Positions 34,454-43,448 of a stretch of DNA of 64,000 nucleotides are shown piece by piece; the stretch's first letter is position 1; each line of letters begins with the position of its first letter. The stretch is from positions 1-64,000 of the forward strand of contig JAGWHK010000003.1 of assembly GCA_028866775.1 (NCBI GenBank), given 5' to 3'. The notes below the pieces were generated by a model. It saw nothing but the letters and a program-made list of their open reading frames with translations. It ran no database searches and had not been told where the DNA came from. Both the position numbers and the translations under genes were made by a program. The stretch comes from Microcaldota archaeon (lineage in GTDB: Archaea; Micrarchaeota; Micrarchaeia; Micrarchaeales; Micrarchaeaceae).

Positions 34454-34507
34454 GAAAACACGATACCTATTTCCTATTCCGGGTTAAAAGGCCTCGCTCT
34501 AGGCCAA

Positions 34508-34526
34508 GGAAGCTTAATATATCTGG
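34508..34526 (+). promoter_or_regulatory. Extended TATA promoter (TATATCTGA family)
   Basis: GGAAGCTTAATATATCTGG, about 35 bases before ATG 34554. An in-frame ATG at 34527 directly abuts this element and is rejected as start. Confidence 0.65.
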
Positions 34527-34553
34527 ATGGGGCAAGGAAGGGGTAACGGTTCC

Positions 34554-35204
34554 ATGGCGTTCAGGAGATTGGAGGGTAAGCCGCCCCTCAAGGAAGGTTG
34601 CCTTTGTCTTGGCATGTACTCGCACAGCGCCGAGAGCCTATCCAAGAACAATGCCCTGGTCTACAGGTTCGTCGTTGCGCGCCCAGCAAAGCTCTTCAGC
34701 GAGATGGCGTTCTCTGGCCATCCCAATTCGGAGCGCGGCCGTATCCCAAAACGCGTTTGCATCAAGCCTATCCCAAGCATCTGGCATGGCGACATGCTCT
34801 ACGTCTCCGGGTTCAGGACTTCAGAGAGGATAAACCTGGGCTACATAACCTACGAACTAGACTGGCTCAAGCGTCTTGCCGTCACTACCGATTATCAACC
34901 CAAGTCCGGCATTCTGCTTATGGGAAGGAAACTTGGTGTGGGCTTCCCCTACTTCCTTGAGGCGGTCTCGACCGCCAACCCGGCCAGCCTCGGCATAGAA
35001 TACATCTCCACCAGCCAGAGCCCCAAGCAGAGGAGGGTCGATCAGCTTCTACGGGTGGACATTGAGCCTGCAATGGCTACGCCGATACAAGGCTGGCTCG
35101 GGGCGATGGGCAGGGGAATAAGGAACCGCATCGAGCAGGTAAACAATGCCAAGTCCTTGGATCCTGCCCCGTCCTCTGCTCTCTTGGTACATTCAGGCGG
35201 CTAA
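34554..35204 (+). CDS. Hypothetical protein, paralogue of 55205-55888
   Basis: 216 residues. The C-terminal 80 residues share a pattern with the protein at 55205: G-P-YFLE-V, then S-RR-V-QLLRVDIEP (RRVGIDP there), and W-L--MGRGIRN (LAKLGKGIRE). N-terminal half shows beta-rich segments (NALVYRFVVARPAKLF, INLGYITYELDWL). Soluble, no signal. Function unknown. Two copies with the same promoter class suggest a small lineage-specific family. Confidence 0.7.
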   Translation: MAFRRLEGKPPLKEGCLCLGMYSHSAESLSKNNALVYRFVVARPAKLFSEMAFSGHPNSERGRIPKRVCIKPIPSIWHGDMLYVSGFRTSERINLGYITYELDWLKRLAVTTDYQPKSGILLMGRKLGVGFPYFLEAVSTANPASLGIEYISTSQSPKQRRVDQLLRVDIEPAMATPIQGWLGAMGRGIRNRIEQVNNAKSLDPAPSSALLVHSGG

Positions 35205-35205
35205 T

Positions 35206-36006
35206 TTACCTGTTCCTGAAGCCCGTATAGGCAGCGGAGAAGGTGACAGAGGCGCTCTGGTTGGCCAGGTTCACGATCCAGACGCGAACTGTTCCGTTGC
35301 CCACAGGTATCATTGTGCTCGAATCGGCCTGGGAGGGCAGCGGGGCGTAGAACTCAAGCGGCTGGCTCAGGTTCAGGCTTGTCTTGTATGTGCCCCTGCT
35401 AGTCACGGTGGGCGCATACTCGCCCTGGCTGTAGCTTCCAGCCTCAAAGTTGTAGTAGTAGAGCGTCCCGTTGAGCAGGGGGTGCCCATTCGATATCAGG
35501 AACTCCCATGTCGAGTTTGTCTGCGTGTTGGCACTTGTGCCTGTGGCATTGAGGGTTATGTAGCCCCCGTATGGGGCGTTGAATGAGAAATTGTATGAGA
35601 AGTACCTGGTTACGTAGGTGCTGTTGAACGTCTCGATCGGTCCAGACTGGTTTGTAATGGTGCTTGGCGAGGTGGCGATGCTCCCGGGTATGTTAACCTG
35701 GTAGTTGCTGTAGAGCTGCTGCACGTATGGGGTTGTCAGATTATGGAACGTCTGGTTGTACCTTTCGGAAAGGTTTGATAGCGAGCTGGTCAACGATGCC
35801 AGCCTGGAGTTGTATGTCTGGCTGAGCGTTGAATAGTTGTTTGCGATGCTTAGGTAGCTTGCCGCGCTCTTCGCACTGATACCGGCAAGCTGCGAATACA
35901 GTATCAGCACAACGAGCGTTACGAGCGTCGAGACCGTTATGCAGACAGCCATGATGTACTGCCGCTGTTCCAATCGCCTGTACGCCTCAAGCAACTCCCC
36001 TGGCAT
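35206..36006 (-). CDS. Membrane-anchored surface protein
   Basis: 266 residues. Short cytoplasmic N-terminus (MPGELLEAYRRLEQRQY), one TM (about 18-40), then a coiled-coil-like stalk (about 45-95) and an N/S/T-rich beta domain with many N-x-S/T sites. The orientation is N-in, C-out. It is divergent from the MinD-like gene at 36129 across a 122-base spacer; the other MinD-like gene also neighbours surface proteins. Function unknown. Confidence 0.75.
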   Translation of the reverse strand: MPGELLEAYRRLEQRQYIMAVCITVSTLVTLVVLILYSQLAGISAKSAASYLSIANNYSTLSQTYNSRLASLTSSLSNLSERYNQTFHNLTTPYVQQLYSNYQVNIPGSIATSPSTITNQSGPIETFNSTYVTRYFSYNFSFNAPYGGYITLNATGTSANTQTNSTWEFLISNGHPLLNGTLYYYNFEAGSYSQGEYAPTVTSRGTYKTSLNLSQPLEFYAPLPSQADSSTMIPVGNGTVRVWIVNLANQSASVTFSAAYTGFRNR

Positions 36007-36128
36007 CCAATCGCTAAAGCTGGTGCACCAATCTTTTTATTACTTCTTGATTTTGGTGCCTGCAATCCCAGAGACCGTTGTTTCCCAAAACGTTATTAAA
36101 CCTTTTATGCTCTACTAGATGGTATTTG

Positions 36129-36908
36129 ATGGCCAAGAAACCCTACATAATCGTTACCGCATCGCCCAAGGGCGGTGTCGGCAAGACTGTCGTCTCGATA
36201 AACGTCGCCACGGCCTTGAGGACATCGGGCTACGACGTGCTGCTGATCGATACCGACGTTGCGAATCCCAGCGTGGGTCTTCTTCTCGGCTCCGGGATAG
36301 AAGGGCCGGGCTACCAAGAGGTACTGCTGGGCAAGGCGAACCTCAAGGACGTGCTGATACTCTACCCGCTCAGCGGCTTCTACTACCTGAATGCCGGGGG
36401 AGACGGGAACGAGATAGCCGCAACCACTGAGCAGGTATCCAAGTTCTATGCAGAGATATCAAAGACAGACTTCGATTTCATCATAGTTGACACCCCTCCA
36501 GGGGCCAAGATCGAGCCCGCAATGAAGCTCTTCAACGAGGCGCTCATAGTTACCACTCCCGAGGAGACCGCGGTAAAGGGCGCGCAGAGGCTCTCCAGCT
36601 TCTACCTGAAGTACCACCTCCTCCACAAGCTCGTCATAAACAGGGTCAAGGAGGCAAAGTTCGACATGACTGAGGAGATGATAGAGAAGCTCTATGGCGA
36701 CGTCGCATATGCCCTTGTTCCAGAGGAGAAGACGGTCGCGGAAAGCGAGTCGAGGCACATGCCGGCCTACCTGATAAACAGGACATCCCTGTTCTCCATA
36801 TCAATAGACGACCTGTGCAGGTCCTACCTCCTCATGATAGGTGCGCAGGTGGACCAACCCTCGCAGAAAGGGGGCTGGGGCATCAAGAGATTCTTCACCA
36901 AAAAGTGA
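36129..36908 (+). CDS. MinD/ParA-family ATPase (second copy)
   Basis: 259 residues from ATG 36129, about 30 bases after an ACCTTTTATG TATA. Walker A KGGVGKTV (14-21, with Val replacing the last Thr), then LLIDTDVANPSVG (about 38-50) and Walker B FIIVDTPPGAK (about 115). Paralogue of 1664-2503; both start MAK-PYI. Possible localisation ATPase for a membrane or pilus structure; context is the divergent surface protein. Confidence 0.9.
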   Translation: MAKKPYIIVTASPKGGVGKTVVSINVATALRTSGYDVLLIDTDVANPSVGLLLGSGIEGPGYQEVLLGKANLKDVLILYPLSGFYYLNAGGDGNEIAATTEQVSKFYAEISKTDFDFIIVDTPPGAKIEPAMKLFNEALIVTTPEETAVKGAQRLSSFYLKYHLLHKLVINRVKEAKFDMTEEMIEKLYGDVAYALVPEEKTVAESESRHMPAYLINRTSLFSISIDDLCRSYLLMIGAQVDQPSQKGGWGIKRFFTKK

Positions 36909-36938
36909 GGGCTTTGCCCTCTAAATAGCCCTCCAACC

Positions 36939-37994
36939 TCATTTTGTGTGCAGGCTCGCGAATAAATGTGCAAACTTCCTGAAGTCGCGGTCCACGTTTA
37001 TCACGAAATACATCTGGACAAGGACAGCGATGTTGTATGCCAGTATCCTGCAAAGGATCTCATTTACCATTCCTATCTCGCCTTTGAAGAGCAGCCTGAC
37101 ACCGAACTTCCTCTTGAGTGTTGAGAAGACAGTTTCGACATTGGAACGCTTGTGGTAATGCTTCATAAATTCATCCGGCTTCAACTGTGCATACATGCAC
37201 ATCGCCTTCCATCCTGACGAGCCCTTTGCTTTGAGGTTGGAATTGCTCTTCAGCGGAATGAACGGAACTGCTCCTACAGAGGTTATTGCATCGACGTTTG
37301 CACGGCTCAGGTATCCCTTATCGGCGCATACCTCCTTTATCCTGAAATTCTTTGCTGCCTCCAGAACGAGCTTCGGAAGATGCGGGCTGTCATTCGCTTT
37401 TCCGTCAGTTACTACGACAGTGCAGATTATGTGGCTTGACGAGCCGCATATGAGGTGTATCTTTAGCCAGTCTTTTGCTTTCATCTCCTCTGCGAGTTTC
37501 TTTTTGAACCTTACGTCAAACCAACGGCTGTAGAGTGCCTTTGAGATTCCGCTCGCGTCTACCAAGAACGTTTCCTCGTGATCACGAAGCGGCAACGCAG
37601 ACAAATGTATCAGATCCAGGAGTATTGGAGTCATTCTCGAATCGCCCATATACTTTATTATCGTGTTGTAGTGCGGCACCTTGCCCATGTGCCCCCTTTC
37701 CCTGGCCAGGACAAGGTCCGAGATGAGCCTCCTCGAGGAGTGGTTCATATACTCCTTGACCACCCCTGCGAATATCAGGTCCCCGAAATCACGCATTGGC
37801 TTGCCCTTGAAGCCCCTGGGGGCTTTTGGCACGTAAGACACCAGATCCGCGAGGATCTCAAGCAATAGCAGCATTTCCTGCGTCTTGGCCTTATTGTAAG
37901 CAGTCCAGTTCTCCTGTCCGTAGGTCGGCTTTCTCGTGCCGATCATCCTAAGCTGCCCTTTTGGTCCGATATACAACGATTTCATGTTTTTCAC
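36939..37994 (-). CDS. IS4/IS5-like DDE transposase
   Basis: 351 residues. Catalytic triad candidates are D146 (FLVDASGIS), D225 (VCADKGYLS) and E287 (RSNVETVFSTLKRKFG), with the Y/R-rich signature of DDE_Tnp_1 enzymes. The gene is intact. I could not find convincing terminal inverted repeats; TAGCCCT occurs in the same orientation at 36926-36932 and 38006-38012 and could be a target duplication. It marks the left side of an accessory, AT-richer region. Confidence 0.85.
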   Translation of the reverse strand: MKNMKSLYIGPKGQLRMIGTRKPTYGQENWTAYNKAKTQEMLLLLEILADLVSYVPKAPRGFKGKPMRDFGDLIFAGVVKEYMNHSSRRLISDLVLARERGHMGKVPHYNTIIKYMGDSRMTPILLDLIHLSALPLRDHEETFLVDASGISKALYSRWFDVRFKKKLAEEMKAKDWLKIHLICGSSSHIICTVVVTDGKANDSPHLPKLVLEAAKNFRIKEVCADKGYLSRANVDAITSVGAVPFIPLKSNSNLKAKGSSGWKAMCMYAQLKPDEFMKHYHKRSNVETVFSTLKRKFGVRLLFKGEIGMVNEILCRILAYNIAVLVQMYFVINVDRDFRKFAHLFASLHTK

Positions 37995-38004
37995 TTGTGG
38001 GTAA

Positions 38005-38124
38005 TTAGCCCTAATATTGCATAGAATCGAGGAAATATATAAAACTATGCATTCAAAGCCCTATTAATGCATTATTAGAGCTAAAAAGATACATTTATAT
38101 ATTGTATTAGCCCTATAATCGTAT
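38005..38124 (+). repeat. Three imperfect 18-bp direct repeats
   Basis: TTAGCCCTAATATTGCAT (38005-38022), AAAGCCCTATTAATGCAT (38055-38072) and TTAGCCCTATAATCGTAT (38107-38124), spaced about 50 bases. The last runs into the start codon of the AbrB-like gene, as an operator would. Confidence 0.55.
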
Positions 38125-38365
38125 GGCGAAGCAAGAGGGGAGGATTGTGGGAAAGATGCCAGATTGGGTGATAGCCCAGATTAACGTCGGTGAGGTCCAA
38201 TCCCTGAAGGAGGACGCCACACTGATTCAGGACAAGAGCTTCAACAAGCAATTCTCGATAAAGATGCCAAAGAGGATGATGAAGCGGATGGGCTGGCAGG
38301 CCGGGGACAAGATAGAGATCAGCATGGAGGGCAAGGAACTCAAGCTGAAGAAAAAGGGCAATTAG
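38123..38365 (+). CDS. AbrB/SpoVT-like DNA-binding protein
   Basis: 80 residues. The C-terminal half is a swapped-hairpin AbrB-like domain: KQFSIKMPKRMMKRMGWQAG then DKIEISMEGKELKLKKK. The N-terminal half is unassigned. Likely a transcriptional regulator or antitoxin-like protein. It is preceded by three direct repeats and directly followed (0 bases) by a winged-helix gene, suggesting an autoregulated two-gene operon. Confidence 0.8.
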   Translation: MAKQEGRIVGKMPDWVIAQINVGEVQSLKEDATLIQDKSFNKQFSIKMPKRMMKRMGWQAGDKIEISMEGKELKLKKKGN

Positions 38366-38605
38366 ATGGCAAAGGCAGCGCAAGAACGAAAGCTGAACCC
38401 GCACCAGAAGGAGATCGTGAAGACCCTTCTCGAGCACGATTACTGGATGAGCACCACAGAGATTTGCAAAGCAGCAGGGATATCCTGGAATACTGCCAAG
38501 AGCTATCTTGATGCGATGAACAAACTCGGTTGGGTCGCGAAGAAGAAGGAAGGCAACAGGGAGTATTGGATGGCTTCAAGGGAAGGGTTTATTGCGGAGG
38601 ATTAG
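38366..38605 (+). CDS. Small winged-helix protein
   Basis: 79 residues. HTH segment MSTTEICKAAGISWNTAKSY followed by a wing (GWVAKKKEGNREYWMA). It starts immediately after the AbrB-like stop. A paralogue (ISWNTA--YL---L) is at 39052. Presumably DNA-binding; targets unknown. The end overlaps a convergent gene by 17 bases. Confidence 0.8.
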   Translation: MAKAAQERKLNPHQKEIVKTLLEHDYWMSTTEICKAAGISWNTAKSYLDAMNKLGWVAKKKEGNREYWMASREGFIAED

Positions 38606-38939
38606 ACCGATCTTCTCCCATCTCCCTATCTATCTTATCGCATAGATCCAATGTGGGTAATATCTGTTTAACATAATTTTCGTGCGCGGCCATCAATATT
38701 TTCCTTCTCGATGAGGTCTGTCTGGCAGCATACGCATTATATGATTGCACTAATGCCATTTCGGCGGATTTCCCGAGTCTAATATCGCCATTTTCATCAA
38801 TAATGGGCGTATAATCCACCTGGCCCTTTCTTTGTCTTTCATTCAGGATGGAGATCGCATTCTGAACATCCTTGCGTATCGTTTCCATTGCTGCCTTTTC
38901 TTTTTCTGGCCCTGTTTCTGGTTTCTTCATGCTTATCAT
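38589..38939 (-). CDS. Hypothetical charged helical protein
   Basis: 116 residues from ATG 38939 (38930 alternative). The longer ORF to 39020 crosses the TATA at about 38993-39006. Helical, charged (KEKAAMETIRKDVQNAISIL, YVKQILPTLDLCDKIDREMG). Not recognised. Divergent from a winged-helix gene, which may regulate it. Confidence 0.55.
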   Translation of the reverse strand: MISMKKPETGPEKEKAAMETIRKDVQNAISILNERQRKGQVDYTPIIDENGDIRLGKSAEMALVQSYNAYAARQTSSRRKILMAAHENYVKQILPTLDLCDKIDREMGEDRSNPPQ

Positions 38940-39051
38940 CTTGTGCGTCAAATTCGGAGGCGGAAAGCGAAGCCCTGCATCTCCTGTCAAAGGAAAGCTT
39001 AAATAAACTTCTATGCCCAAACATAGGATATCTCATAACGAGGTGCCATAT

Positions 39052-39273
39052 ATGAAGGACGAGATAAAGGAGAAGATATTGGCGTATCTCAAGGGCCTGG
39101 AATGGCCCTCAACCACGGAGGACATAGCAAATGGTGCGAACATAAGCTGGAACACCGCCGCGATCTACCTCGTGAAGCTCCAGATGGAGGACAGGGTCAA
39201 GTTTAGGAAGGTAGGAAGGCAAAACCAATGGTGGCTGAATAGAAGCTATAAAGAGAATATGAAAAGAAAATAG
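39052..39273 (+). CDS. Small winged-helix protein, paralogue of 38366-38605
   Basis: 73 residues from ATG 39052, preceded by GAGGTG; an ATG at 39013 lies too near the AAGCTTAAATAAAC TATA. HTH and wing: STTEDIANGANISWNTAAIY, then DRVKFRKVGRQNQWWL. Probably a DNA-binding regulator of the adjacent accessory genes. Confidence 0.75.
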   Translation: MKDEIKEKILAYLKGLEWPSTTEDIANGANISWNTAAIYLVKLQMEDRVKFRKVGRQNQWWLNRSYKENMKRK

Positions 39274-39278
39274 CAGGT

Positions 39279-40865
39279 TCACTTGGGTCTTTTAGTCAAA
39301 ATCTTTTCTCTAAGATATTTAAGCCCAAATAAGAATGTTGCAATTCCCATTATGAATAAGGTTAGACCAGCAAGAGAGAAGGCAAAATTTACCAGGCATT
39401 CAGCACTTTTTGAACACGATGCAAGAGGAGCTGCTGAAGCGGCTGTAGAATTTGCAAATAAGACAAAAATTATTGAAAGGAACAGAAGCCCAAGAGCACC
39501 CACCATGTAATTAGAGAGAACCATACCTTCCGGGGTTTTTAATTTTAGATTAGTAGTCAAACCCAACCCTATAATTGAAATTGGCAGCGTTATAAGGACT
39601 GTCGTTTCAAGCGTATAAATCTGGCTCAATAATGGAGCAAATCCCGTAGTTAGGCCGAAATAGAACAGCACAATTATAGAAATCGCATAGCTTGCAGCCA
39701 TCAATCTATCCAAATCAAGAGCTTTGTAGATATAGTAAGGAAAGATGGCAAAAAGAAGGATAAGCAAAGTTTCTAAACATAACAGAGGATATGCAAGTAT
39801 CATTCCGCCATAGTTTTGACCGAATTGGCTGATAATCCATGTATGAAGTGAAAGTATGTTTGAATTCATCCCCAAAAGGATAAATGAGATTAAAGCAAAA
39901 ATCAATATGAACACTACTAACGATAGACGATCTATTTTACCTAAGATCTTCCGCATTTCACCAATATTATAAATTTCAAAACCTAAAGAAAATGCAATTA
40001 ATATTAGCAAGACAATTCCGACTGAAATTTTTGAATACAAAAGGTAAATTATAGCTGTTATAAAACCTAAAATGAATGCTTCAGCGAGTAAAATCGTCAG
40101 CATTACCAAACAGAAATAGGGCCAATTAACTGGCTTGCGTTTTATTGATTGAAGTGGACTAACCATTCTATCGAGGTTTGGCCCTTCGATAACCTCTGTC
40201 TTTTCCTTTGCGAACTTTTCGAAATGACGAGTTCTTATATCTACCAGTAAATGCGCCACTTTGTTTAATACTTTCTTGGCTTCCTCTTCCGAGGTAAAGT
40301 TTCTTGGGGTTGGAACATCACGCCTTTCTTCTTCCGAAAGCTTCGAATAATTGAAGCTTTCTTGAATTCGTTTTTCTGCAATATGGGCAGAGAAGTTTCC
40401 ATACTTTTCACGTATGTGTTCGATCCATTTTATTTTCTCTTCTGTGTAACCCAGTTTTTCAGCCTGATTTCGTAGCTCGTTCCAGGCACCTTCTGATCTG
40501 ATTCCCTTGCAGACTGATTTGAACTCTGAAGTTCCTCCAGCAGGATTGATTCTTATTTTGGTAATCTCGAACCACCTTGAAACATAAAGGGCCGCATCAA
40601 TGGTGCTTCTTACCAGGATCATGGATGCTTCGAATTGGCCGTATCTGAAACATTCTACAGCCTCTTCAAATACCTTATTAGGAACATCAAAAAAGGAACG
40701 CTCGGCAAATCGGCGTGGTCTATTCAAACCTATGAAGGCAATGTCCAAGATCTTATCCGCTTCCTTTTCCCGCCGTTTTAATTTATTGGGTTGGGATAAT
40801 TGTTCTGACTCTAATCTATACTTCCTATTTTCACTCGGTAAAACATTACCGTCCTTTTCTGGCAT
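39279..40865 (-). CDS. DUF4145/HEPN-like domain fused to multi-TM domain
   Basis: 528 residues. Residues about 45-205 resemble DUF4145 (HEPN-like): EAVECFRYGQFEASMILVRS, a later GNFSAHIAE, and EEAKKVLNKVAHLLVDIRTR. Residues about 245-520 hold eight or so TM helices. DUF4145 proteins are common beside restriction and other defence genes, but the canonical HEPN RxxxxH is not clear. The gene is visibly AT-rich compared with flanking housekeeping genes. It follows a SHOCT gene by 9 bases in the same direction. A membrane-linked effector or stress protein is a hypothesis. Confidence 0.7.
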   Translation of the reverse strand: MPEKDGNVLPSENRKYRLESEQLSQPNKLKRREKEADKILDIAFIGLNRPRRFAERSFFDVPNKVFEEAVECFRYGQFEASMILVRSTIDAALYVSRWFEITKIRINPAGGTSEFKSVCKGIRSEGAWNELRNQAEKLGYTEEKIKWIEHIREKYGNFSAHIAEKRIQESFNYSKLSEEERRDVPTPRNFTSEEEAKKVLNKVAHLLVDIRTRHFEKFAKEKTEVIEGPNLDRMVSPLQSIKRKPVNWPYFCLVMLTILLAEAFILGFITAIIYLLYSKISVGIVLLILIAFSLGFEIYNIGEMRKILGKIDRLSLVVFILIFALISFILLGMNSNILSLHTWIISQFGQNYGGMILAYPLLCLETLLILLFAIFPYYIYKALDLDRLMAASYAISIIVLFYFGLTTGFAPLLSQIYTLETTVLITLPISIIGLGLTTNLKLKTPEGMVLSNYMVGALGLLFLSIIFVLFANSTAASAAPLASCSKSAECLVNFAFSLAGLTLFIMGIATFLFGLKYLREKILTKRPK

Positions 40866-40874
40866 TTAGCCCAC

Positions 40875-41249
40875 TTAGTCTTGTAACTCTTTTTTCATTC
40901 TTTCATACTCAGTTCCTGAAATTTCCCCATTAACGTAACGCATTTTCAAAGCTTTTATAGGATCTATTCCCTTGCGTGCTTCGACCTTTCCGCTCTCTTC
41001 AGCATAAGCTGTTTTGTTTATGTCGCCTCTCTGTCTTGCTTTTTCAATCTGCACGGCTTTGTCCCTAAGGCTATTCCAACGATAAATGAGATAAACAAAG
41101 CAAATTATGGCTAAGATAAAGAATACCGCCTTACCGGCCGCGTTAGGGAAAATGGCTGTGCAGACGAGGAAGACCAGAATGAAAAACCCCAAACCACCAA
41201 AGATCAATGTTTCTTTTGCTGCATTTTCGGCCCAATCTATGAAACCCAT
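40875..41249 (-). CDS. Two-TM protein with C-terminal SHOCT domain
   Basis: 124 residues. TM helices at about 17-35 and 40-57, a charged linker, and a C-terminal SHOCT motif (DPIKALKMRYVNGEISGTEY then ERMKKEL). SHOCT segments are oligomerisation modules at protein ends. AT-rich like its neighbours, 9 bases upstream of the DUF4145-like gene, so likely one operon. Confidence 0.8.
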   Translation of the reverse strand: MGFIDWAENAAKETLIFGGLGFFILVFLVCTAIFPNAAGKAVFFILAIICFVYLIYRWNSLRDKAVQIEKARQRGDINKTAYAEESGKVEARKGIDPIKALKMRYVNGEISGTEYERMKKELQD

Positions 41250-41311
41250 CAGCTCATCTCATTAAACTTGTATCTGGGGGATTTTTATTCATTTTGTTAT
41301 CTGATTTAGCA

Positions 41312-42388
41312 CTACGAAACAAATTCTTCAAGTGAAATTTGGACACCATTCTCTGTATACTCTCTTTTCACTATCAGATCTGCTATCTGCTCCAAGAAAT
41401 ACGTCTTAGCATTAGAGAATGGTTTGTATTCAACGTCATAGTTGTTGGTAGATGAGCCGTTAGCTAATATCTCCCTTTTTGCTAAATCCAGTTTGCATAG
41501 AAGCTCAAAGAACCGCTCAACCATTCTTCTTCTGATTGCAGTGGTTCCCCGATCACTATCGATGTTTGTTATAAAGAATCCATTAGCGAGGCGTAATACT
41601 TGATCGAGTGATACCCGCATCGACAAAGATCTTGATCCTTGTATGTTTTTTGTTGTGTAACCTTGTTCATTAAATATTATATTCAGTATGTGGGCCCAAA
41701 AAGTCTCCAACAGATATACGTCATCAGGCTCTTTGTCATAGAATTTAAAAAAGGATAGATCTGTTCTTATCGAATCTAATGGTATTATTACATTTTCTGT
41801 GGAAGTTTCTTTTATTTCCTGATTTATCGGTTCACCTGCACCCTTCATGATATTGAAATAAACGTTAGAGCTACTTTCGTCAAGTGAAAAGAACCAAACT
41901 ACGAAATTATTATCGAAGTTTACTATTAACTCGTCTTCATTGTTGTTCACCTTAAATTTGAAATGTTTATAATCTGTTGTTGTGGAATTCAAAAAATCCA
42001 ATAGGCGTCGCTGATACTTATTAAGGACAAATAGGAAAACTTCCTTTGAAGTAATGTTATTATTGGTCCATCCTGTATTTACAGAATCAAAAGATTTTAG
42101 TTGCTTCATATCTTTTTTTACAAAAAAGTCAAGATTTCTTGGTATCCCGCCTTTGATTTCATTTAATATGGCGGCTGGTGGTTTTTCAGAAACAAAATCT
42201 GGTTTGCATACTGAACCATCAGCAGTTCCCATCTCTCTGCCTATGTAATAAGAAGAATGATCATGTAGAATCTTTGTAAAATAATACTTAAGTGCGGAAA
42301 GAAAATCGACAGTTATCTTATAATTATCGTATTTCGTATTAAGAACCTTAATTACTTCATCTTTATTAGACTCGTTCATTTTGCTCAA
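41312..42388 (-). CDS. Putative PD-(D/E)XK nuclease-like protein
   Basis: 358 residues. An N-terminal region shows a PD-(D/E)XK pattern: KPDFVSE (P63-D64), then after 12 residues LNEIKGG (E77-x-K79), then a helix DMKQLKSFD with Gln96-Leu97 as in many such nucleases; E52 may be the helix-1 acid. The remaining 250 residues are not recognised. It overlaps the upstream 360-residue gene by 23 bases in a compact AT-rich operon. Likely cleaves nucleic acid; whether it is for defence or an element's own use is unknown. Confidence 0.65.
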   Translation of the reverse strand: MSKMNESNKDEVIKVLNTKYDNYKITVDFLSALKYYFTKILHDHSSYYIGREMGTADGSVCKPDFVSEKPPAAILNEIKGGIPRNLDFFVKKDMKQLKSFDSVNTGWTNNNITSKEVFLFVLNKYQRRLLDFLNSTTTDYKHFKFKVNNNEDELIVNFDNNFVVWFFSLDESSSNVYFNIMKGAGEPINQEIKETSTENVIIPLDSIRTDLSFFKFYDKEPDDVYLLETFWAHILNIIFNEQGYTTKNIQGSRSLSMRVSLDQVLRLANGFFITNIDSDRGTTAIRRRMVERFFELLCKLDLAKREILANGSSTNNYDVEYKPFSNAKTYFLEQIADLIVKREYTENGVQISLEEFVS

Positions 42389-43448
42389 CTATCTTATTAG
42401 TCTCTGAATCTATTACGTTTCCTTCAACGAAATTCCCAAAAACATTTCTAATAATTTTTGTTATAGAGTAGAACGTTGCTCTGAACTGCGGGACAATAAA
42501 GACCTCATTTTTCTTAGTAACCCAAATTTCAAAAGAAGATCCATCTTCAAAGTCGGTAAAAGACATCTGTAAATAAGGATTAAGATGGGATATACTATAG
42601 AATGACTTCTCAATAGGGTCAAATACCCTATTAATAAAATTAGTTATATCATCTATAGAATTGAATACATCTTCTTCGAATCTTATAGTAAGCGGTGCTG
42701 ATCTAAAGGAATTTTCACTCCTCCTCTCCCGGTTAGAATATATTGATTTACTACTCTCTAAGAGATTTATTGCACCATTCAATATGGCAGAATTAAACTC
42801 CTTAAATGTGCCTTTATTTAATACAAAGTAACCATCTTTTGATATATATGCATCGAGATTTTTTATAAAAACATTCAATGAGCTTACAGTAGATGACGCA
42901 TTTTCCGCCTCAATAAAAGCCTGCTTATACTTCACCTTTTTCTGTTTGTATTTAACATCCACTTCACCATTAGGATATTCCTGCTTTACAACAACTCTCG
43001 ATACTAATGCGTCTGTGCCCAATAGATTACTTGCATCTGCGATCAACATCTTTATTTGACTTGATGTTAGGAAAACTTGAGAGACCTTTGGTCTAAACCT
43101 ATTAAAATAATTGGCAATTACCCGTTTGAAAATAAACATCGGATCAAATGATACATATAGGAATACATTATCGAAATTAGGATGCCTAAAGTAAATACCA
43201 CTGGCCTTCTCAGTTTCACCTAAATTTCCAATCAGAGTATAATCAAATTTTATCATGAATTCATTCTTGTCTATTTTTGCTTCGCTTTTTACCCTTCTTA
43301 TTTTATCAGTGGAAAACAAATCAAATGTCTCAAGATCAGATAAAAATGCGCAGACCTTTAAGGACAAGTTATCGCCTTGTCCAAGATCTTTTTCTATGTT
43401 TTCAAGGAGAGATTTGATGCTTGTAGACTCAAATATCATATTACTCAT
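42366..43448 (-). CDS. Unknown protein in nuclease cassette
   Basis: 360 residues, soluble, no signal. Mixed alpha/beta with long Lys/Asn/Ile-rich stretches typical of the AT-rich block. Possible partner of the nuclease-like protein: overlaps it by 23 bases and the upstream 92-residue gene by 4. I see no recognisable motif; ENASSTVSSLNVFIKNLDAY and IRFEEDVFNSIDDITNFINR are the most structured helical parts. Confidence 0.6.
   Translation of the reverse strand: MSNMIFESTSIKSLLENIEKDLGQGDNLSLKVCAFLSDLETFDLFSTDKIRRVKSEAKIDKNEFMIKFDYTLIGNLGETEKASGIYFRHPNFDNVFLYVSFDPMFIFKRVIANYFNRFRPKVSQVFLTSSQIKMLIADASNLLGTDALVSRVVVKQEYPNGEVDVKYKQKKVKYKQAFIEAENASSTVSSLNVFIKNLDAYISKDGYFVLNKGTFKEFNSAILNGAINLLESSKSIYSNRERRSENSFRSAPLTIRFEEDVFNSIDDITNFINRVFDPIEKSFYSISHLNPYLQMSFTDFEDGSSFEIWVTKKNEVFIVPQFRATFYSITKIIRNVFGNFVEGNVIDSETNKIVEQNERV

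Noticed and set aside
36900-38040. Defined IS boundaries
   Set aside because: I could not match inverted repeats at the two ends, so only the transposase gene is reported.
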